A stretch of DNA of 64,000 nt from JBCCMQ01 sp039026235 (GCA_039026235.1 JBCCMQ010000004.1:178019-242018), one strand, 5' to 3'. Positions 9,200 through 18,822 are shown, numbered from the stretch's first letter. Notes: generated by a model from the letters alone, not told the origin. A program made the numbers and translations.

Positions 9200-9330
9200 G
9201 ACAAATTCATAGCCTGCCTATTTGGCTTTTTTACGGCACCCGGGCCGTGTGTGGCGAGTCGAAACCGACTAAAGTCGGATGCAAACGGGCCGTAGTACGT
9301 CAAAACTCGCCCTAGCGGCGAAACCGGCGG

Positions 9331-10611
9331 TCAGTCCACCACCTTGCGGATGCGCCGCACCACCGCCCAGACACCCATGATCACCAAGGGGGTAATCAGC
9401 GCTGTCATCACCAGTCTTGAGACCCCGATCTCTTGGCCGACAGGCCCCAGCACATAGGTGGCAAGGTTCACGGCATAATAGCTGATGGCCACCACCGACA
9501 GGCCTTCGACGGTGCGCTGAAGACGCAACTGAAGATCGGCCCGGCGGTTCATGCTTTCCAGCAGCTTCTGGTTTTCGGCCGACCGGTCCACATCGACCCG
9601 CGTCCGCAACAGATCGGCCGCGCGCATGGCCCGCTGCGCCAGAGTGGCCAGTTGGGTCTCGGCCGCCTGGACCGTGCGCATGGCCGGCTCATAGCGGCGG
9701 TTCATGAACTCGGTAAAGGTCTGGCGGCCCTGGTGGCGTTCTTCACGCAGGGCCTCGATCCGCTGGGCAACCAGCGCGCCGTAGGCGCCCGTGGCACCAA
9801 AGCGAAAGGATGATTGCGCAAGCATGTTTTCAAGCTCGGCTGCAATGCTCAAGAGACGCTCCAGCGTCTCGCCCGGCCGCTCGGTCTGGGCGGTCATCTC
9901 ACGCACCGCCGCTGTCAGGTTCTGCTCTAGCGGCGTTATCCGGCGCTGAATGTCCCGCGCGCGCTGCAGACCCAGCATCGACATGGACTTGTAGGTCTCG
10001 ATTTCGCAGAGGCGCTGCACGATACGCCCTGTCCGACGCTCTCCGATGCCCGGTTTAGTGAAAACTGCAAAACGCATATGCCCGGCCACATCGATGCGAA
10101 AATCTCCGGCAATGATCGCGTTACCGTCTATGATTTCGCTGACGGCCGTGCTTTCGGGGACCAACCACTTTTCGAGACAGGTCGCGATTTCCTGTCCGGG
10201 CGCCTGTTCCTCAACCCGGATCAGGGCCGAGGTCATGCGTACGCCCGGCGCCGCGGCCAGCCATTCATCGGGGAACATCGCGAATGTTTCGGCGTCATAG
10301 GGCTTGTCGGCCACCCCGTCGGCAAAGACCGTATAGGTCACGAATTCGGTGTGGCTTTCCCACTTCAGCCGGTGCTTGCCGATCTCACCGAAGTAATGGG
10401 TCGCACCGGGCTGTGGATGGGGTGCGCCATAGCGGTCGAGCAATGCGATCAGATGGGTCATATCCTCGGCCCGGTCGCGCGAGGCGGCATTCTCGGGCCG
10501 CTTGATGGCCAGATAGGCGGCGCGGCAGGGTGCGCGCAGCGCTGGAAACGGCCGCGCGTGCAATTCGTTCGCCAACTCATAGCGCAGCGGATGATCGGTA
10601 ATCGGCGCCAT
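9331..10611 (-). CDS. DUF3422 family membrane-associated protein
   Basis: A 426-residue protein matching the DUF3422 pattern: HPLRYELANELHARPFPAL at the start, central helical and coiled-coil regions, and two hydrophobic helices near the C-terminus (about 365-425, ending in MGVWAVVRRIRKVVD). The function is unknown; a membrane-anchored cytoplasmic protein is the best description. I chose ATG 10611 (MAPITDHPL) because AAGGAAGG lies 6 bases upstream. The longer start at 10644 adds an Arg-rich stretch that does not look native. It stands alone, downstream of and on the same strand as the decarboxylase gene. Confidence 0.82.
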   Translation of the reverse strand: MAPITDHPLRYELANELHARPFPALRAPCRAAYLAIKRPENAASRDRAEDMTHLIALLDRYGAPHPQPGATHYFGEIGKHRLKWESHTEFVTYTVFADGVADKPYDAETFAMFPDEWLAAAPGVRMTSALIRVEEQAPGQEIATCLEKWLVPESTAVSEIIDGNAIIAGDFRIDVAGHMRFAVFTKPGIGERRTGRIVQRLCEIETYKSMSMLGLQRARDIQRRITPLEQNLTAAVREMTAQTERPGETLERLLSIAAELENMLAQSSFRFGATGAYGALVAQRIEALREERHQGRQTFTEFMNRRYEPAMRTVQAAETQLATLAQRAMRAADLLRTRVDVDRSAENQKLLESMNRRADLQLRLQRTVEGLSVVAISYYAVNLATYVLGPVGQEIGVSRLVMTALITPLVIMGVWAVVRRIRKVVD

Positions 10612-10721
10612 TGCCCGCCTTCCTTTTACTCTTCGGCGCAACATATATCGAAAAGCGCACCTGTAAAGAAACGCTTTTATTATAATGCTTTAGATGTACA
10701 CGACCGTATGCCGAAACGGCA

Positions 10722-11891
10722 TTACAGCACCACCACGTCCAGCGGCGGGAACCCGTTGAACCCCACCGAGGCGTAGCTAGAGGTATAGGCGCCGGCATTG
10801 GGGATCATAACCCGGTCACCCGCCTTCAGCCGCAAGGGCAGCATGACGGGCCGCTTTTCGTAAAGCACATCGGCGCTGTCACAGGACGGGCCCGCCAGAA
10901 TGCAGGGGCCCATGGCCTCTCCATCGCAGGGCGTGACGAACTGATAGCGGATCGCCTCGTCAATGGTCTCGGCCAGACCAGAGAACTTGCCGATGTCCAG
11001 AAAGACCCAGCGGTGCAGGTCATTGGCCGATTTACGGCTGACCAGCATGACCTCGCAGGCGATGGCACCGGCCTCGGCGACCAGACCCCGCCCGGGTTCG
11101 GCCATGATGCGGGTGGCGCCGTCAAAGCGCGCGCGCACCATCTTTGCGACGTTGCGGGCATAGGGCGCGGGCGCCTCAACCGCCTCGCCGTAGTAGGCCG
11201 GAAATCCGCCCCCGATGTTAACGAGGTTCAGTTCGTGCCCGGCTGCCCGGGCCGCCCGCCAGATGCCGGCCATTTGATCCAGCGTTGCGCCCCACATGGC
11301 CGCCCGGCGCGTCTGGCTTCCCACGTGAAATGAGATGCCCACGGGCTTCAGACCCCGGACGGCGGCCCGGTCCATCAACTCAAGCGCCATGGCCGCGTCG
11401 CAGCCGAACTTGCGGCTGAGCGGCCAGTCAGCCTCGGACGCCTCAACGATCAGCCGGATATAGACCTCGGCCCCTGGCGCGTGCTCCGCCAGCTTGTCGA
11501 TCTCTTCCGCCGCATCAGCCGCAAACAGCCGGACGCCCGCCCGCCAGGCATGGGCAATGTCGGCGGCTTTCTTGATCGTATTGCCGAAACTGATGGTCTC
11601 GGGCCGGGCGCCCAGGGCAAGGCACAGGTCAATCTCACCGCGCGACGCGGCATCGAAATGGGACCCCAGTGCCACCAACCGCCCGACAATCGCCGGCTCG
11701 GGGTTGGCCTTGACCGCATAATGGATATCGGCCCCACCCAGTGCGGCCGCCAGCGCGCGATAGTTGCGGGCCACGATCTCAGGATCCAGAAGCAGGGTCG
11801 GCCGGTCGAAGGTGCCGGACCATGCCACGCTGTGCAGGCGCTCTGAAGAAACAACAAGCGGAACATCCGCTGCAGCGAAATGCAGTGTCAT
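10722..11891 (-). CDS. Type III PLP-dependent decarboxylase (ornithine/diaminopimelate decarboxylase family)
   Basis: A 389-residue alanine-racemase-fold decarboxylase. The PLP lysine lies in DIHYAVKANPEP, the phosphate-binding glycines in NIGGGFPAYYG and EPGRGLVAEAG, and the catalytic-cysteine segment reads AGPSCDSADVL. The GPSCDSAD form and the short length favour ornithine (or lysine/ornithine) decarboxylase over LysA. It would produce putrescine, the precursor of polyamines. I chose ATG 11891 (MTLHFAAADVP) because GGAG lies 6 bases before it. A nearby ATG at 11897 and a far one at 11936 are less well placed. A long leader with a small reading frame precedes it, suggesting translation-linked control by polyamine or amino-acid level. 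Confidence 0.87.
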   Translation of the reverse strand: MTLHFAAADVPLVVSSERLHSVAWSGTFDRPTLLLDPEIVARNYRALAAALGGADIHYAVKANPEPAIVGRLVALGSHFDAASRGEIDLCLALGARPETISFGNTIKKAADIAHAWRAGVRLFAADAAEEIDKLAEHAPGAEVYIRLIVEASEADWPLSRKFGCDAAMALELMDRAAVRGLKPVGISFHVGSQTRRAAMWGATLDQMAGIWRAARAAGHELNLVNIGGGFPAYYGEAVEAPAPYARNVAKMVRARFDGATRIMAEPGRGLVAEAGAIACEVMLVSRKSANDLHRWVFLDIGKFSGLAETIDEAIRYQFVTPCDGEAMGPCILAGPSCDSADVLYEKRPVMLPLRLKAGDRVMIPNAGAYTSSYASVGFNGFPPLDVVVL

Positions 11892-11988
11892 GGTCATCTC
11901 CAATAGACCCGGCCATTCAAGGCCGCTTGCTTCCAAGGGAGACGTTACCGTCGCTGCATAAACGCGTGCCGGTCCAAGTGAGGCCCTT

Positions 11989-12054
11989 TCAGGGACCCGC
12001 CCGGGCGTGGCCAGAGGCGCGTGCGTTGGCGTCTGTCAGGCGCATGTGGGGCAT
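11989..12054 (-). CDS. Candidate 21-codon leader peptide of the decarboxylase
   Basis: A small frame begins MPHMRLTDANAR and ends in ARAGP before a TGA. It lies 97 bases upstream of the decarboxylase start on the same strand. The MPHMRLT stretch recalls MPHIRRT in the enterobacterial ornithine-sensing leader SpeFL, which I recall from the literature. The peptide is Arg and Ala rich. The stop codon sits inside a small hairpin, CCCT-GAA-AGGG. No strong ribosome site is visible, so the frame could be chance or read from a near-leaderless transcript. Confidence 0.4.
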   Translation of the reverse strand: MPHMRLTDANARASGHARAGP

Positions 12055-12477
12055 GAAAAGATTCGATGCAAGTTAAAATTCGCCCAGTCATGGCGGTGTA
12101 TAAAATATGCGACGGGAGCGTTTCAGTTCGGGCCGCCCGCTCCTCCTACGGGCGGCCTTGGGCTCCGCGTGGTGGTGGGGGGAAGCCTCCGGTGTCAGAG
12201 CCCTGTTTGCAGCACCCGCATGCAGTGCGTCTTGGTCTTCGGGGCGGACAGTCTATTTCAATCTGTTATTGCCATGGCCATCTGCCGGGCAACCGCAACC
12301 CTTGGGCACTGGACTGATGGGGGCCGGAAACAACACCGCGATGCTGGAAAATTTGCTTTTCAGAGCGCCTCCTTACGCAAGGCTCAAGTAAAGGAATTCT
12401 GTTGTCTCAGGTTGGTCGCACATCGCGGTACCGGCGGGCAGGACCCCCTGTGCCATAAGCGGGCAATCCGCGCCAAA

Positions 12478-12493
12478 AACCGCGTGAGCGGTT
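12478..12493 (+). terminator. Small hairpin with T-rich tail upstream of the AraC gene
   Basis: The stem AACCGC / GCGGTT with a GTGA loop is followed by GATTTTCC on the plus strand and preceded by an A run on the other side. It resembles a weak intrinsic terminator or a 5'-leader hairpin. Confidence 0.4.
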
Positions 12494-12552
12494 GATTTTC
12501 CTGTTGATGGGCTGACAGGTTTCCCAAAAAAAATAAGTACGGACAGGGACGA

Positions 12553-13593
12553 ATGACGAAAAACTCAACCGAAACCGCGGGCGACGGCACCGTGCTGGTC
12601 AGTATTCTGTCCGGCGCTGTTTCTTTTGCGTTATCACGCGGGTTCACCATGGCCGAGGTCGAAAAATTCACCGGTGTCTCGGGTCAAGACTTGATGGAAC
12701 CCGACGACCGGGTGCCGGAAGTCACTATGCCAAAGCTCTGGAACGCGCTGGCGGCGCGGGAACCTGACCGGGCGCTGCCGATTGATTTCGCGCGGGCGGC
12801 ACCGTTGACGCTTTGCGGCGGGCTGACCCACGGCGTCCAATTTGCCGATACATTGCGCGAGGCATTGTCCGTAATCGTCCGCAATCGGATTGTGCTTGCT
12901 GAAAACCTGAAATTGATGCTGGTCGACACACCAGAACTGCAGATGATAACCGGGCGCCACCATCTGGATCATCTTGATCAGGGCCGGACGACCGAAGCCG
13001 GGGTCGGCATTATGTTCCGGGTGGTGCACGAGGTGCTCGAGATACGCGATGGCGTCGAACGCGTGGAATTTGCCTATGGCGCCAAAGGTCCGGTATCCGT
13101 CTACCAGGACTTTTTCGGTGTACCGGTGACCTTCGATCGCCCGGTCGCCGCGTTGGTTTTTCGCCCGGGCGCCTTGGACCAAACCATCCGGCATGCCAAT
13201 GCCGAACTCTTTGCTTTTGTAACTCAGCACTTCAACGATCTGGTGCAGCGTATCGAGCAGTCGCGGCAGCCGCCCGGTCTGTCGAAGCTGCGCAAGGCCA
13301 TCGCCGAGAACGCGGCACGGGGCGAATTTCGACCCACGGCCGCCGCTGTGGTCGCCAATATGAGCCAGCGGTCGGCCCAGCGTCTGGCCGCCAACTATGG
13401 CACCACGCTCAGCGCCATGATCGAAGGCACCCGCAAAGAGGCCGCCATGTCGCTTTTGCAGGACCCCACAACCACGGTGCGCACCGTGGCCGACATCATG
13501 GGCTTTTCGGACGACCGGGCCTTTCGGCGCGCCTTTCACCGCTGGACCGGCAAAACGCCCAGCGCATTTCGACGGGATGTGCTGTCGGGCTAG
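12553..13593 (+). CDS. AraC family transcriptional regulator
   Basis: A 346-residue cytoplasmic regulator. Residues 20-210 match the arabinose-binding-like N-terminal domain of the OruR/ArgR-type AraC subgroup. The C-terminal 100 residues are the double helix-turn-helix domain, with MSQRSAQRLAANYGTTLSAM as the first unit and TVRTVADIMGFSDDRAFRRAFHRWTGKTPSAFR as the second, given here only to locate it. It is divergent from the decarboxylase gene across a 660-base gap and could regulate it. It could also act on the YCII gene just downstream. The effector cannot be read from sequence. Confidence 0.9.
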   Translation: MTKNSTETAGDGTVLVSILSGAVSFALSRGFTMAEVEKFTGVSGQDLMEPDDRVPEVTMPKLWNALAAREPDRALPIDFARAAPLTLCGGLTHGVQFADTLREALSVIVRNRIVLAENLKLMLVDTPELQMITGRHHLDHLDQGRTTEAGVGIMFRVVHEVLEIRDGVERVEFAYGAKGPVSVYQDFFGVPVTFDRPVAALVFRPGALDQTIRHANAELFAFVTQHFNDLVQRIEQSRQPPGLSKLRKAIAENAARGEFRPTAAAVVANMSQRSAQRLAANYGTTLSAMIEGTRKEAAMSLLQDPTTTVRTVADIMGFSDDRAFRRAFHRWTGKTPSAFRRDVLSG

Positions 13594-13672
13594 CCGCAAA
13601 GTGATCCGGATCTACCGGAACATCGCCTAGACTGACGTTATCGAGACCGATGTTATTTAAAGGAGCATTCCG

Positions 13673-14011
13673 TTGAAGAAATTCCTTGTCCTATACCGCT
13701 CGCCTGTCAGTTCGGCCGAACAGATGGCCTCGGCCACGCGTGAACAGATGCAGGAAGGCATGAAAGCCTGGCAGACCTGGGCCGAACGCACGGGCAGCGC
13801 GCTGGCCGATATGGGTGCACCGCTCAGCGCCTCCTCCAAGATCACCGATGCCGGGACCGCCCCGGGTAACGACAAGATCACCGGATTTTCCGTGGTCGAG
13901 GCCGCCGATATCGAGGCGGCCCTGGCGCTGATGGACGGCCACCCGCATATGGGCTGGACCGAAGGCTGCGAGATCGAGGTTCATGAACAGGTGGCCATTC
14001 CCGGCATGTAG
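13673..14011 (+). CDS. YCII-related domain protein
   Basis: A 112-residue cytoplasmic protein starting MKKFLVLYRSPVSSAEQM. It fits the YCII/DGPF-like dimeric alpha-beta barrel family: KKFLVLY is the first strand, a helix (QMQEGMKAWQTWAERTG) follows, and the HPHMGWTEGCEIEVHE strand closes the fold. Members are small and mostly uncharacterised; some accompany sigma factors or catabolic genes. AAGGAGC lies 7 bases before the start codon. It runs convergently into the sulfatase gene with only 5 bases between stops. Confidence 0.8.
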   Translation: MKKFLVLYRSPVSSAEQMASATREQMQEGMKAWQTWAERTGSALADMGAPLSASSKITDAGTAPGNDKITGFSVVEAADIEAALALMDGHPHMGWTEGCEIEVHEQVAIPGM

Positions 14012-14016
14012 CCCGC

Positions 14017-15621
14017 CTAGCCCTCGGCGCTGTCCATGCCCCAGGCCGCCAGAAGCAGGGGCAGCGCCTGATCCCACGGCAGAACACCGATTGAGGTGGC
14101 CCAGGCCTCATATTCGGACGCGAGCCTGCGTCCGGTCGCGCCGCCCCGACCCGCCAGATTGGCAAGCTCGGTGCGGTCGATCTCCATATCGTAAAGCTCC
14201 CAGTCCTGGCCAAAGCGGCGCACGAGCTTCATGGCGCCTGCACGCACGGCAGCATTGCCTTCGTGTTCAAAAAAGATCGGCGCCTGCCGCGCCCACGGCC
14301 GGCCTTGAAGCGCCGGCAGAATGCTTTCGCCGTCGGTGGTCTGAACCGCACTGTCGCCAAGCGCGTCCAGGGCCGGGCAGCCCGTGACTTCTAGGATTGT
14401 GGGCAGGATATCGACCACATGGGCCGGCGCATGGGCCCTGACCGGCGCGGTGATCCCGGCGGGCCAGTGGGCGATTAGCGGGGTCGAGATGCCGCCTTCA
14501 TGCATGTAATGCTTGAATAGGCGAAAAGGCGCATTCGACACATTGGCCCAGGGCCGGTCATAGCTTTGATAGCTGAGCGGCCCGCCAGGCAAGAGCCCGG
14601 GGACATTGCCCATGGTCATTTGCCGCCCGTCGGCCAGCCTATCGGGAAAGAACTTGGCCCAGCCGTCTTCGGCCATGAACTCGGCGCAGCCACCATTATC
14701 GGACAGGAACAAAACCAGCGTGTCATCGCGCAGACCCAGCCGGTCAAGCGCAGCCATGAGCCGCCCGATGGAATGATCCATCCGGTCGACCATGGCGGCA
14801 TAAACGGCCATTTTCGCCGCCTCCCAGTCGCGGTCTTCGACACTGTCCCAGGGGCGCACCTGATCGTCCCGGGGCGAGATATCCCAGGTGGCGGGCAAGA
14901 CGCCCAGCCCGTTCATTTCTTCGTGCCGCGCCGTGCGGATGCTGTCCCAGCCGCCGCGATAGGCGGTTTCATACCGTGCGATGTCCTCTGCCGGGGCGTG
15001 CAGCGGCCAATGGGGCGCGGCATGGGCAAGGTAAAGGAAAAAGGGCGCGTCCTCGGCCGCCGCGTCCTCCACCATCCCGATCGCCTTGTCGGTAATCGCA
15101 TCGGTGAAATAGAAATCATCGCCGAAACTGGTGACGCGGGTGTCGTCCTCCATGACGAAATGCGGGCTGAAGAAATGGGTCACGCCGTCCAGAATGCCGT
15201 AGAAGCGGTCGAACCCCCGCTGGCGCGGCGTTGGAAACCCCGGCGCGCCGGGTCGCCACCGGTCGGCCTCCCGTGCCATCAGATCCCCGCCCACATGCCA
15301 TTTGCCGGACATCAGCGTGCGGTAGCCGCCCGCCTGCAACGTCTCGGCAATGGTGGCCGCGTCCCGGCGAAGCGACCCCTGATAGGCAGGCGTGCCCAGG
15401 TTTGCGCCCATATGGCCGATCCCGGCCCGATGGGGATAAAGCCCGGTCAAAAGCGCCGCACGGGTCGGACAACAGCGGGCGCAATTGTACATGGCCGACA
15501 TCAGCGCCCCGTCCCGGGCCAGCGCGTCCAGATTGGGTGTGCGGATCTCACTGCCCATGCAGCCGAGGTCCGAATAGCCTAGATCGTCGGCCAGGATCAG
15601 GATGACATTTGGACGGCCCAT
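14017..15621 (-). CDS. Arylsulfatase (type I sulfatase)
   Basis: A 534-residue sulfatase. The metal site begins at NVILILADDLGYSDLG. The formylglycine signature C-x-P-x-R appears as CCPTRAALLTG near residue 51. The metal ligands recur in FLSDNGG around residue 300. Type I sulfatases hydrolyse sulfate esters after a cysteine-to-formylglycine modification, which needs a maturase encoded elsewhere. No signal peptide is present, so it appears cytoplasmic, as in alkyl- or aryl-sulfatases of the PAS-like type. In marine bacteria such enzymes release sulfate from algal sulfate esters. The substrate is unknown. The ATG at 15621 gives the canonical N-terminus. Confidence 0.9.
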   Translation of the reverse strand: MGRPNVILILADDLGYSDLGCMGSEIRTPNLDALARDGALMSAMYNCARCCPTRAALLTGLYPHRAGIGHMGANLGTPAYQGSLRRDAATIAETLQAGGYRTLMSGKWHVGGDLMAREADRWRPGAPGFPTPRQRGFDRFYGILDGVTHFFSPHFVMEDDTRVTSFGDDFYFTDAITDKAIGMVEDAAAEDAPFFLYLAHAAPHWPLHAPAEDIARYETAYRGGWDSIRTARHEEMNGLGVLPATWDISPRDDQVRPWDSVEDRDWEAAKMAVYAAMVDRMDHSIGRLMAALDRLGLRDDTLVLFLSDNGGCAEFMAEDGWAKFFPDRLADGRQMTMGNVPGLLPGGPLSYQSYDRPWANVSNAPFRLFKHYMHEGGISTPLIAHWPAGITAPVRAHAPAHVVDILPTILEVTGCPALDALGDSAVQTTDGESILPALQGRPWARQAPIFFEHEGNAAVRAGAMKLVRRFGQDWELYDMEIDRTELANLAGRGGATGRRLASEYEAWATSIGVLPWDQALPLLLAAWGMDSAEG

Positions 15622-15781
15622 CGGCTTCGGAACCCCTTGCGGACAGGGCTATCCGCGCATGACGCCGCGGGCGCGTCAAGGGCAGCGCGTGACCCGGACG
15701 CGGTCTGACCCGGTGACGAGATGCCAAAACAAAGGCCCAGCGTCGTACGCCGGGCCCGATGCGCCCGCTGAACGGCGGAAC

Positions 15782-17224
15782 CTAAGTGATGCGCGTCAGC
15801 AGTTCATCCAGCGACTTCTTCGCGTCACCATAGAACATGCGCGTGTTTTCCTTAAAGAACAGCGGGTTCTCGATTCCGGAATACCCGGTGCCCTGGCCGC
15901 GTTTCGACACAAAGACCTGCTTAGACTTCCAGACCTCCAAGACCGGCATACCGGCAATGGGTGAGTTCGGATCGTCCTGCGCCGCCGGGTTCACGATGTC
16001 GTTCGACCCGATAACAATCGAGACGTCCGTTTCCGGAAAGTCATCGTTGATCTCGTCCATCTCCAGCACGATGTCATAGGGCACCTTGGCCTCGGCCAAG
16101 AGCACGTTCATATGCCCCGGCAAACGCCCCGCAACCGGGTGGATGGCAAATCGCACTTCTTTGCCCTTGGCGCGCAGGCGCTTGGTCAGCTCGCTGACCG
16201 ACTGCTGCGCCTGGGCCACGGCCATGCCGTAGCCAGGCACGATGATCACGCTGTCGGCATCCTCTAGCGCCGCGGCCACCGCGTCGGCCTCTGTGGCGAT
16301 CATCTCGCCCTCGACGGCCATCTGCTCGCCCGCCGCGCCGCCGAAGCCGCCGAGGATCACGCTGATGAAGGACCGGTTCATGGCCTTGCACATGATGTAG
16401 CTGAGGATCGCGCCGGAGGACCCCACCAGCGCGCCCACGACGATCAGCAGGTCGTTGCCAAGGCTGAAGCCAATCGCCGCCGCCGCCCAGCCCGAATAAC
16501 TGTTCAGCATCGACACGACCACGGGCATATCGGCCCCGCCGATCCCCATAATCAGGTGGTAGCCGATGAAAAGCGCCAGCGCCGTCAGCACGATCAGGGC
16601 CAGGAAGCTGCCACTGTTCAGGTAGACGATGGTCATGACCAGCGAGGCAGCACCGGCGCCCGCGTTCAGCATATGACCGCCCTGAAGCTGGGTGGCCGTG
16701 CTGTCGATCCGGCCCGCGAGCTTGCCGTAGGCCACGACCGATCCGGTGAATGTCACCGCCCCGATCCAGACACCCAGCACCAGTTCGATCTTCAGGATAG
16801 AGATCTCAATCGGCGTCTTCTTGGCTACGAGTTGTGCAAAAGCGCCGAGCGTCGCCAAGTCTTCGCCCTTGACCTCCAGCATAACGCGCACGTGGTCTAT
16901 CGTCATATCGGCGTTGAAGCCCACGAAGACCGCCGCGAGACCGACAAGCGAATGCATGATCGCCACCAGCTCGGGCATTTGCGTCATCTGCACCCGCGTG
17001 GCCAGCTGATAGCCCACCACCGCGCCGCAGGCGATCAGGATCACCGACATGCCCCACATGCCGTGCCCCGGCCCCATGAGCGTCGCAATGACCGCGATGG
17101 CCATGCCCACGATGCCGTACCAGACCGCGCGTTTGGCGCTTTCCTGACCAGACAGCCCACCGAGCGACAGAATGAAAAGAACAGCCGCGACGACATAAGC
17201 CGCTGTTGTAAAACCAAAATCCAT
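15782..17224 (-). CDS. pntB: NAD(P) transhydrogenase subunit beta
   Basis: A 480-residue membrane protein. About the first 280 residues form the membrane helices of domain II. The C-terminal part is the NADP(H)-binding domain III, with VIIVPGYGMAVAQAQ as the nucleotide-binding turn and VSIVIGSNDIVNPAAQDDP as the NADP contact. Together with PntA it couples proton flow across the inner membrane to hydride transfer from NADH to NADP. It sits 17 bases after pntA on the same strand, so the pair is an operon. Length and ending (SLDELLTRIT) match full-length PntB. Confidence 0.97.
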   Translation of the reverse strand: MDFGFTTAAYVVAAVLFILSLGGLSGQESAKRAVWYGIVGMAIAVIATLMGPGHGMWGMSVILIACGAVVGYQLATRVQMTQMPELVAIMHSLVGLAAVFVGFNADMTIDHVRVMLEVKGEDLATLGAFAQLVAKKTPIEISILKIELVLGVWIGAVTFTGSVVAYGKLAGRIDSTATQLQGGHMLNAGAGAASLVMTIVYLNSGSFLALIVLTALALFIGYHLIMGIGGADMPVVVSMLNSYSGWAAAAIGFSLGNDLLIVVGALVGSSGAILSYIMCKAMNRSFISVILGGFGGAAGEQMAVEGEMIATEADAVAAALEDADSVIIVPGYGMAVAQAQQSVSELTKRLRAKGKEVRFAIHPVAGRLPGHMNVLLAEAKVPYDIVLEMDEINDDFPETDVSIVIGSNDIVNPAAQDDPNSPIAGMPVLEVWKSKQVFVSKRGQGTGYSGIENPLFFKENTRMFYGDAKKSLDELLTRIT

Positions 17225-17241
17225 AACGTCTGCCCCGCTCT

Positions 17242-18822
17242 TTAGGACTTCTGGAACATGGCGAGCATGCGCCGTGTCACCAGAAAGCCGCCGAAGATGT
17301 TAATGGCGGCCATAAAGACCGCGAGGATCGAAAGTACCGTGATCAGTAACGAGCTTGACCCGATCTGCATCAGTGCGCCGAGGATGATGATCGACGAGAT
17401 TGCGTTGGTGACCGCCATCAGGGGTGTGTGCAGACTGTGCGAGACGCCCCAGATCACCTGGAAGCCCACGAAGACCGACAACACGAAGACGATAAAGTGT
17501 TGCATGAAACTCGCCGGCATCCCCGGGATCGCACCGATCCCCAGGATCAGCGCGCCGCCCACGGCCAAAAGCGCCACCTGCGTCTGCGTCTCTTTACGGA
17601 AAGCCGCCGCCTCGGCCGCGTTTTTCTCTTCCGCCGTCAGCTCTTTGGGCGGCTCTTTCTTCGGCGCCGCGGCAATCGCAGCCACTTTGGGCGGCGGCGG
17701 TGGGAAGGTGATTTCGCCGGCGTGGCTTGCCGTTGCGCCGCGAATGACGTCGTCTTCCATGTCATGGACAACCTGACCGTCCTTTTCGGGCGTCAGATCG
17801 GTCATCATGTGCCGGACGTTGGTGGCATAAAGCGTGGAAGACTGGGCCGCCATGCGGCTCGGGAAGTCGGTGTAACCCACGATGGTCACGCCGCCATCGG
17901 TGACGATCTTTTCGTCCGTTCGGGTCAACTCGCAGTTGCCGCCGCGTTCGGCCGCCAGGTCGACGATCACCGATCCCGGCTTCATCGCCGCGACCATCTC
18001 TTTGGTCCACAGAACCGGCGCATCGCGGCCCGGGATCAGCGCCGTCGTGATAAGAATGTCGACGTCGGGGGCCAGTTCGGTGAATTTCTCAAGCTGCTTT
18101 TCGCGGAATTCGGGGCTGGATGGCGCCGCGTAACCACCGGTCGCCGAACTGTCCTGACCGCTTTCCTCGAAGTCGAGGAATACGAATTCTGCGCCCATCG
18201 ATTCGATCTGTTCGGCCACTTCGGGGCGCACGTCGAAGGCCAGGGTGATCGCGCCCAATGACGTTGCGGTGCCGATGGCGGCCAGACCGGCCACACCGGC
18301 GCCCACGACCAGAACCTTGGCGGGCGGCACCTTGCCGGCGGCCGTAACCTGTCCGGTGAAGAAGCGCCCGAAATTGTTGCCCGCTTCGATGACCGCGCGG
18401 TAGCCCGCGATGTTGGCCATGGAACTCAGCGCGTCCATCTTCTGCGCGCGGCTGATCCGGGGCACCATATCCATCGCGACAACGGTCGCGCCCTTGCCGT
18501 TCGCCTGCTCAAGAAGTTCGGTGTTCTGGCCGGGGTAAAAGAACGATATCAAGGTCTTGCCGCTGGTCAGCCGCTTGATTTCGGCTTCAGAAGGCGGGCG
18601 CACCTTGGCAACGATATCGGCCCCCTTCCAAAGCTGTGCGGTGCTGCTTGCGATCTCGACGCCTGCGTCCTTATAGGCCGCATCGGGAAATCCAGCCGCC
18701 AGACCGGCACCCTTCTCGATCAGGCACTCATAGCCAAGCTTCTGCAACTGAAGGGCGCTGTCCGGTGTCATCGCAACCCGCGCTTCACCTTCAAACGTCT
18801 CTTTCGGCGTCCCAATTTTCAC
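17242..18822 (-). CDS. pntA: NAD(P) transhydrogenase subunit alpha
   Basis: A 526-residue alpha subunit of the unsplit type. Domain I (NAD binding) occupies about residues 1-380 with the Rossmann turn VVGAGVAGLAAIGTATSLG. A Pro/Ala/Lys-rich linker follows (PPPPPKVAAIAAAPKKEPPK segment). Four membrane helices of domain II make up the C-terminus. It partners PntB, encoded just downstream, to supply NADPH at the expense of the proton gradient. The start is a GTG at 18822 with GAGGACAG upstream. The C-terminal helices are fused here rather than split into a separate PntA2 subunit. Confidence 0.97.
   Translation of the reverse strand: MKIGTPKETFEGEARVAMTPDSALQLQKLGYECLIEKGAGLAAGFPDAAYKDAGVEIASSTAQLWKGADIVAKVRPPSEAEIKRLTSGKTLISFFYPGQNTELLEQANGKGATVVAMDMVPRISRAQKMDALSSMANIAGYRAVIEAGNNFGRFFTGQVTAAGKVPPAKVLVVGAGVAGLAAIGTATSLGAITLAFDVRPEVAEQIESMGAEFVFLDFEESGQDSSATGGYAAPSSPEFREKQLEKFTELAPDVDILITTALIPGRDAPVLWTKEMVAAMKPGSVIVDLAAERGGNCELTRTDEKIVTDGGVTIVGYTDFPSRMAAQSSTLYATNVRHMMTDLTPEKDGQVVHDMEDDVIRGATASHAGEITFPPPPPKVAAIAAAPKKEPPKELTAEEKNAAEAAAFRKETQTQVALLAVGGALILGIGAIPGMPASFMQHFIVFVLSVFVGFQVIWGVSHSLHTPLMAVTNAISSIIILGALMQIGSSSLLITVLSILAVFMAAINIFGGFLVTRRMLAMFQKS

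Larger units (their letters stand above)
11892..12552. promoter_or_regulatory. Long divergent intergenic region: decarboxylase leader and AraC-gene upstream region
   Basis: About 660 bases lie between the leftward decarboxylase and the rightward AraC gene. The part next to the decarboxylase holds the candidate leader peptide plus small hairpins, including GGCC-TTGAAT-GGCC just upstream of the ribosome site. Alphaproteobacterial ODC genes are known to carry a structured speF leader RNA, and this region is where one would sit. The rest (12,100-12,470) shows no coherent frame. A hairpin, AACCGC-GTGA-GCGGTT followed by GATTTTC, lies at 12478-12493, about 60 bases before the AraC start. Confidence 0.45.

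Noticed and set aside
12055..12470. Riboswitch in the AraC upstream region
   Set aside because: Some G-rich and hairpin-forming stretches are present, but I could not match any known aptamer core.
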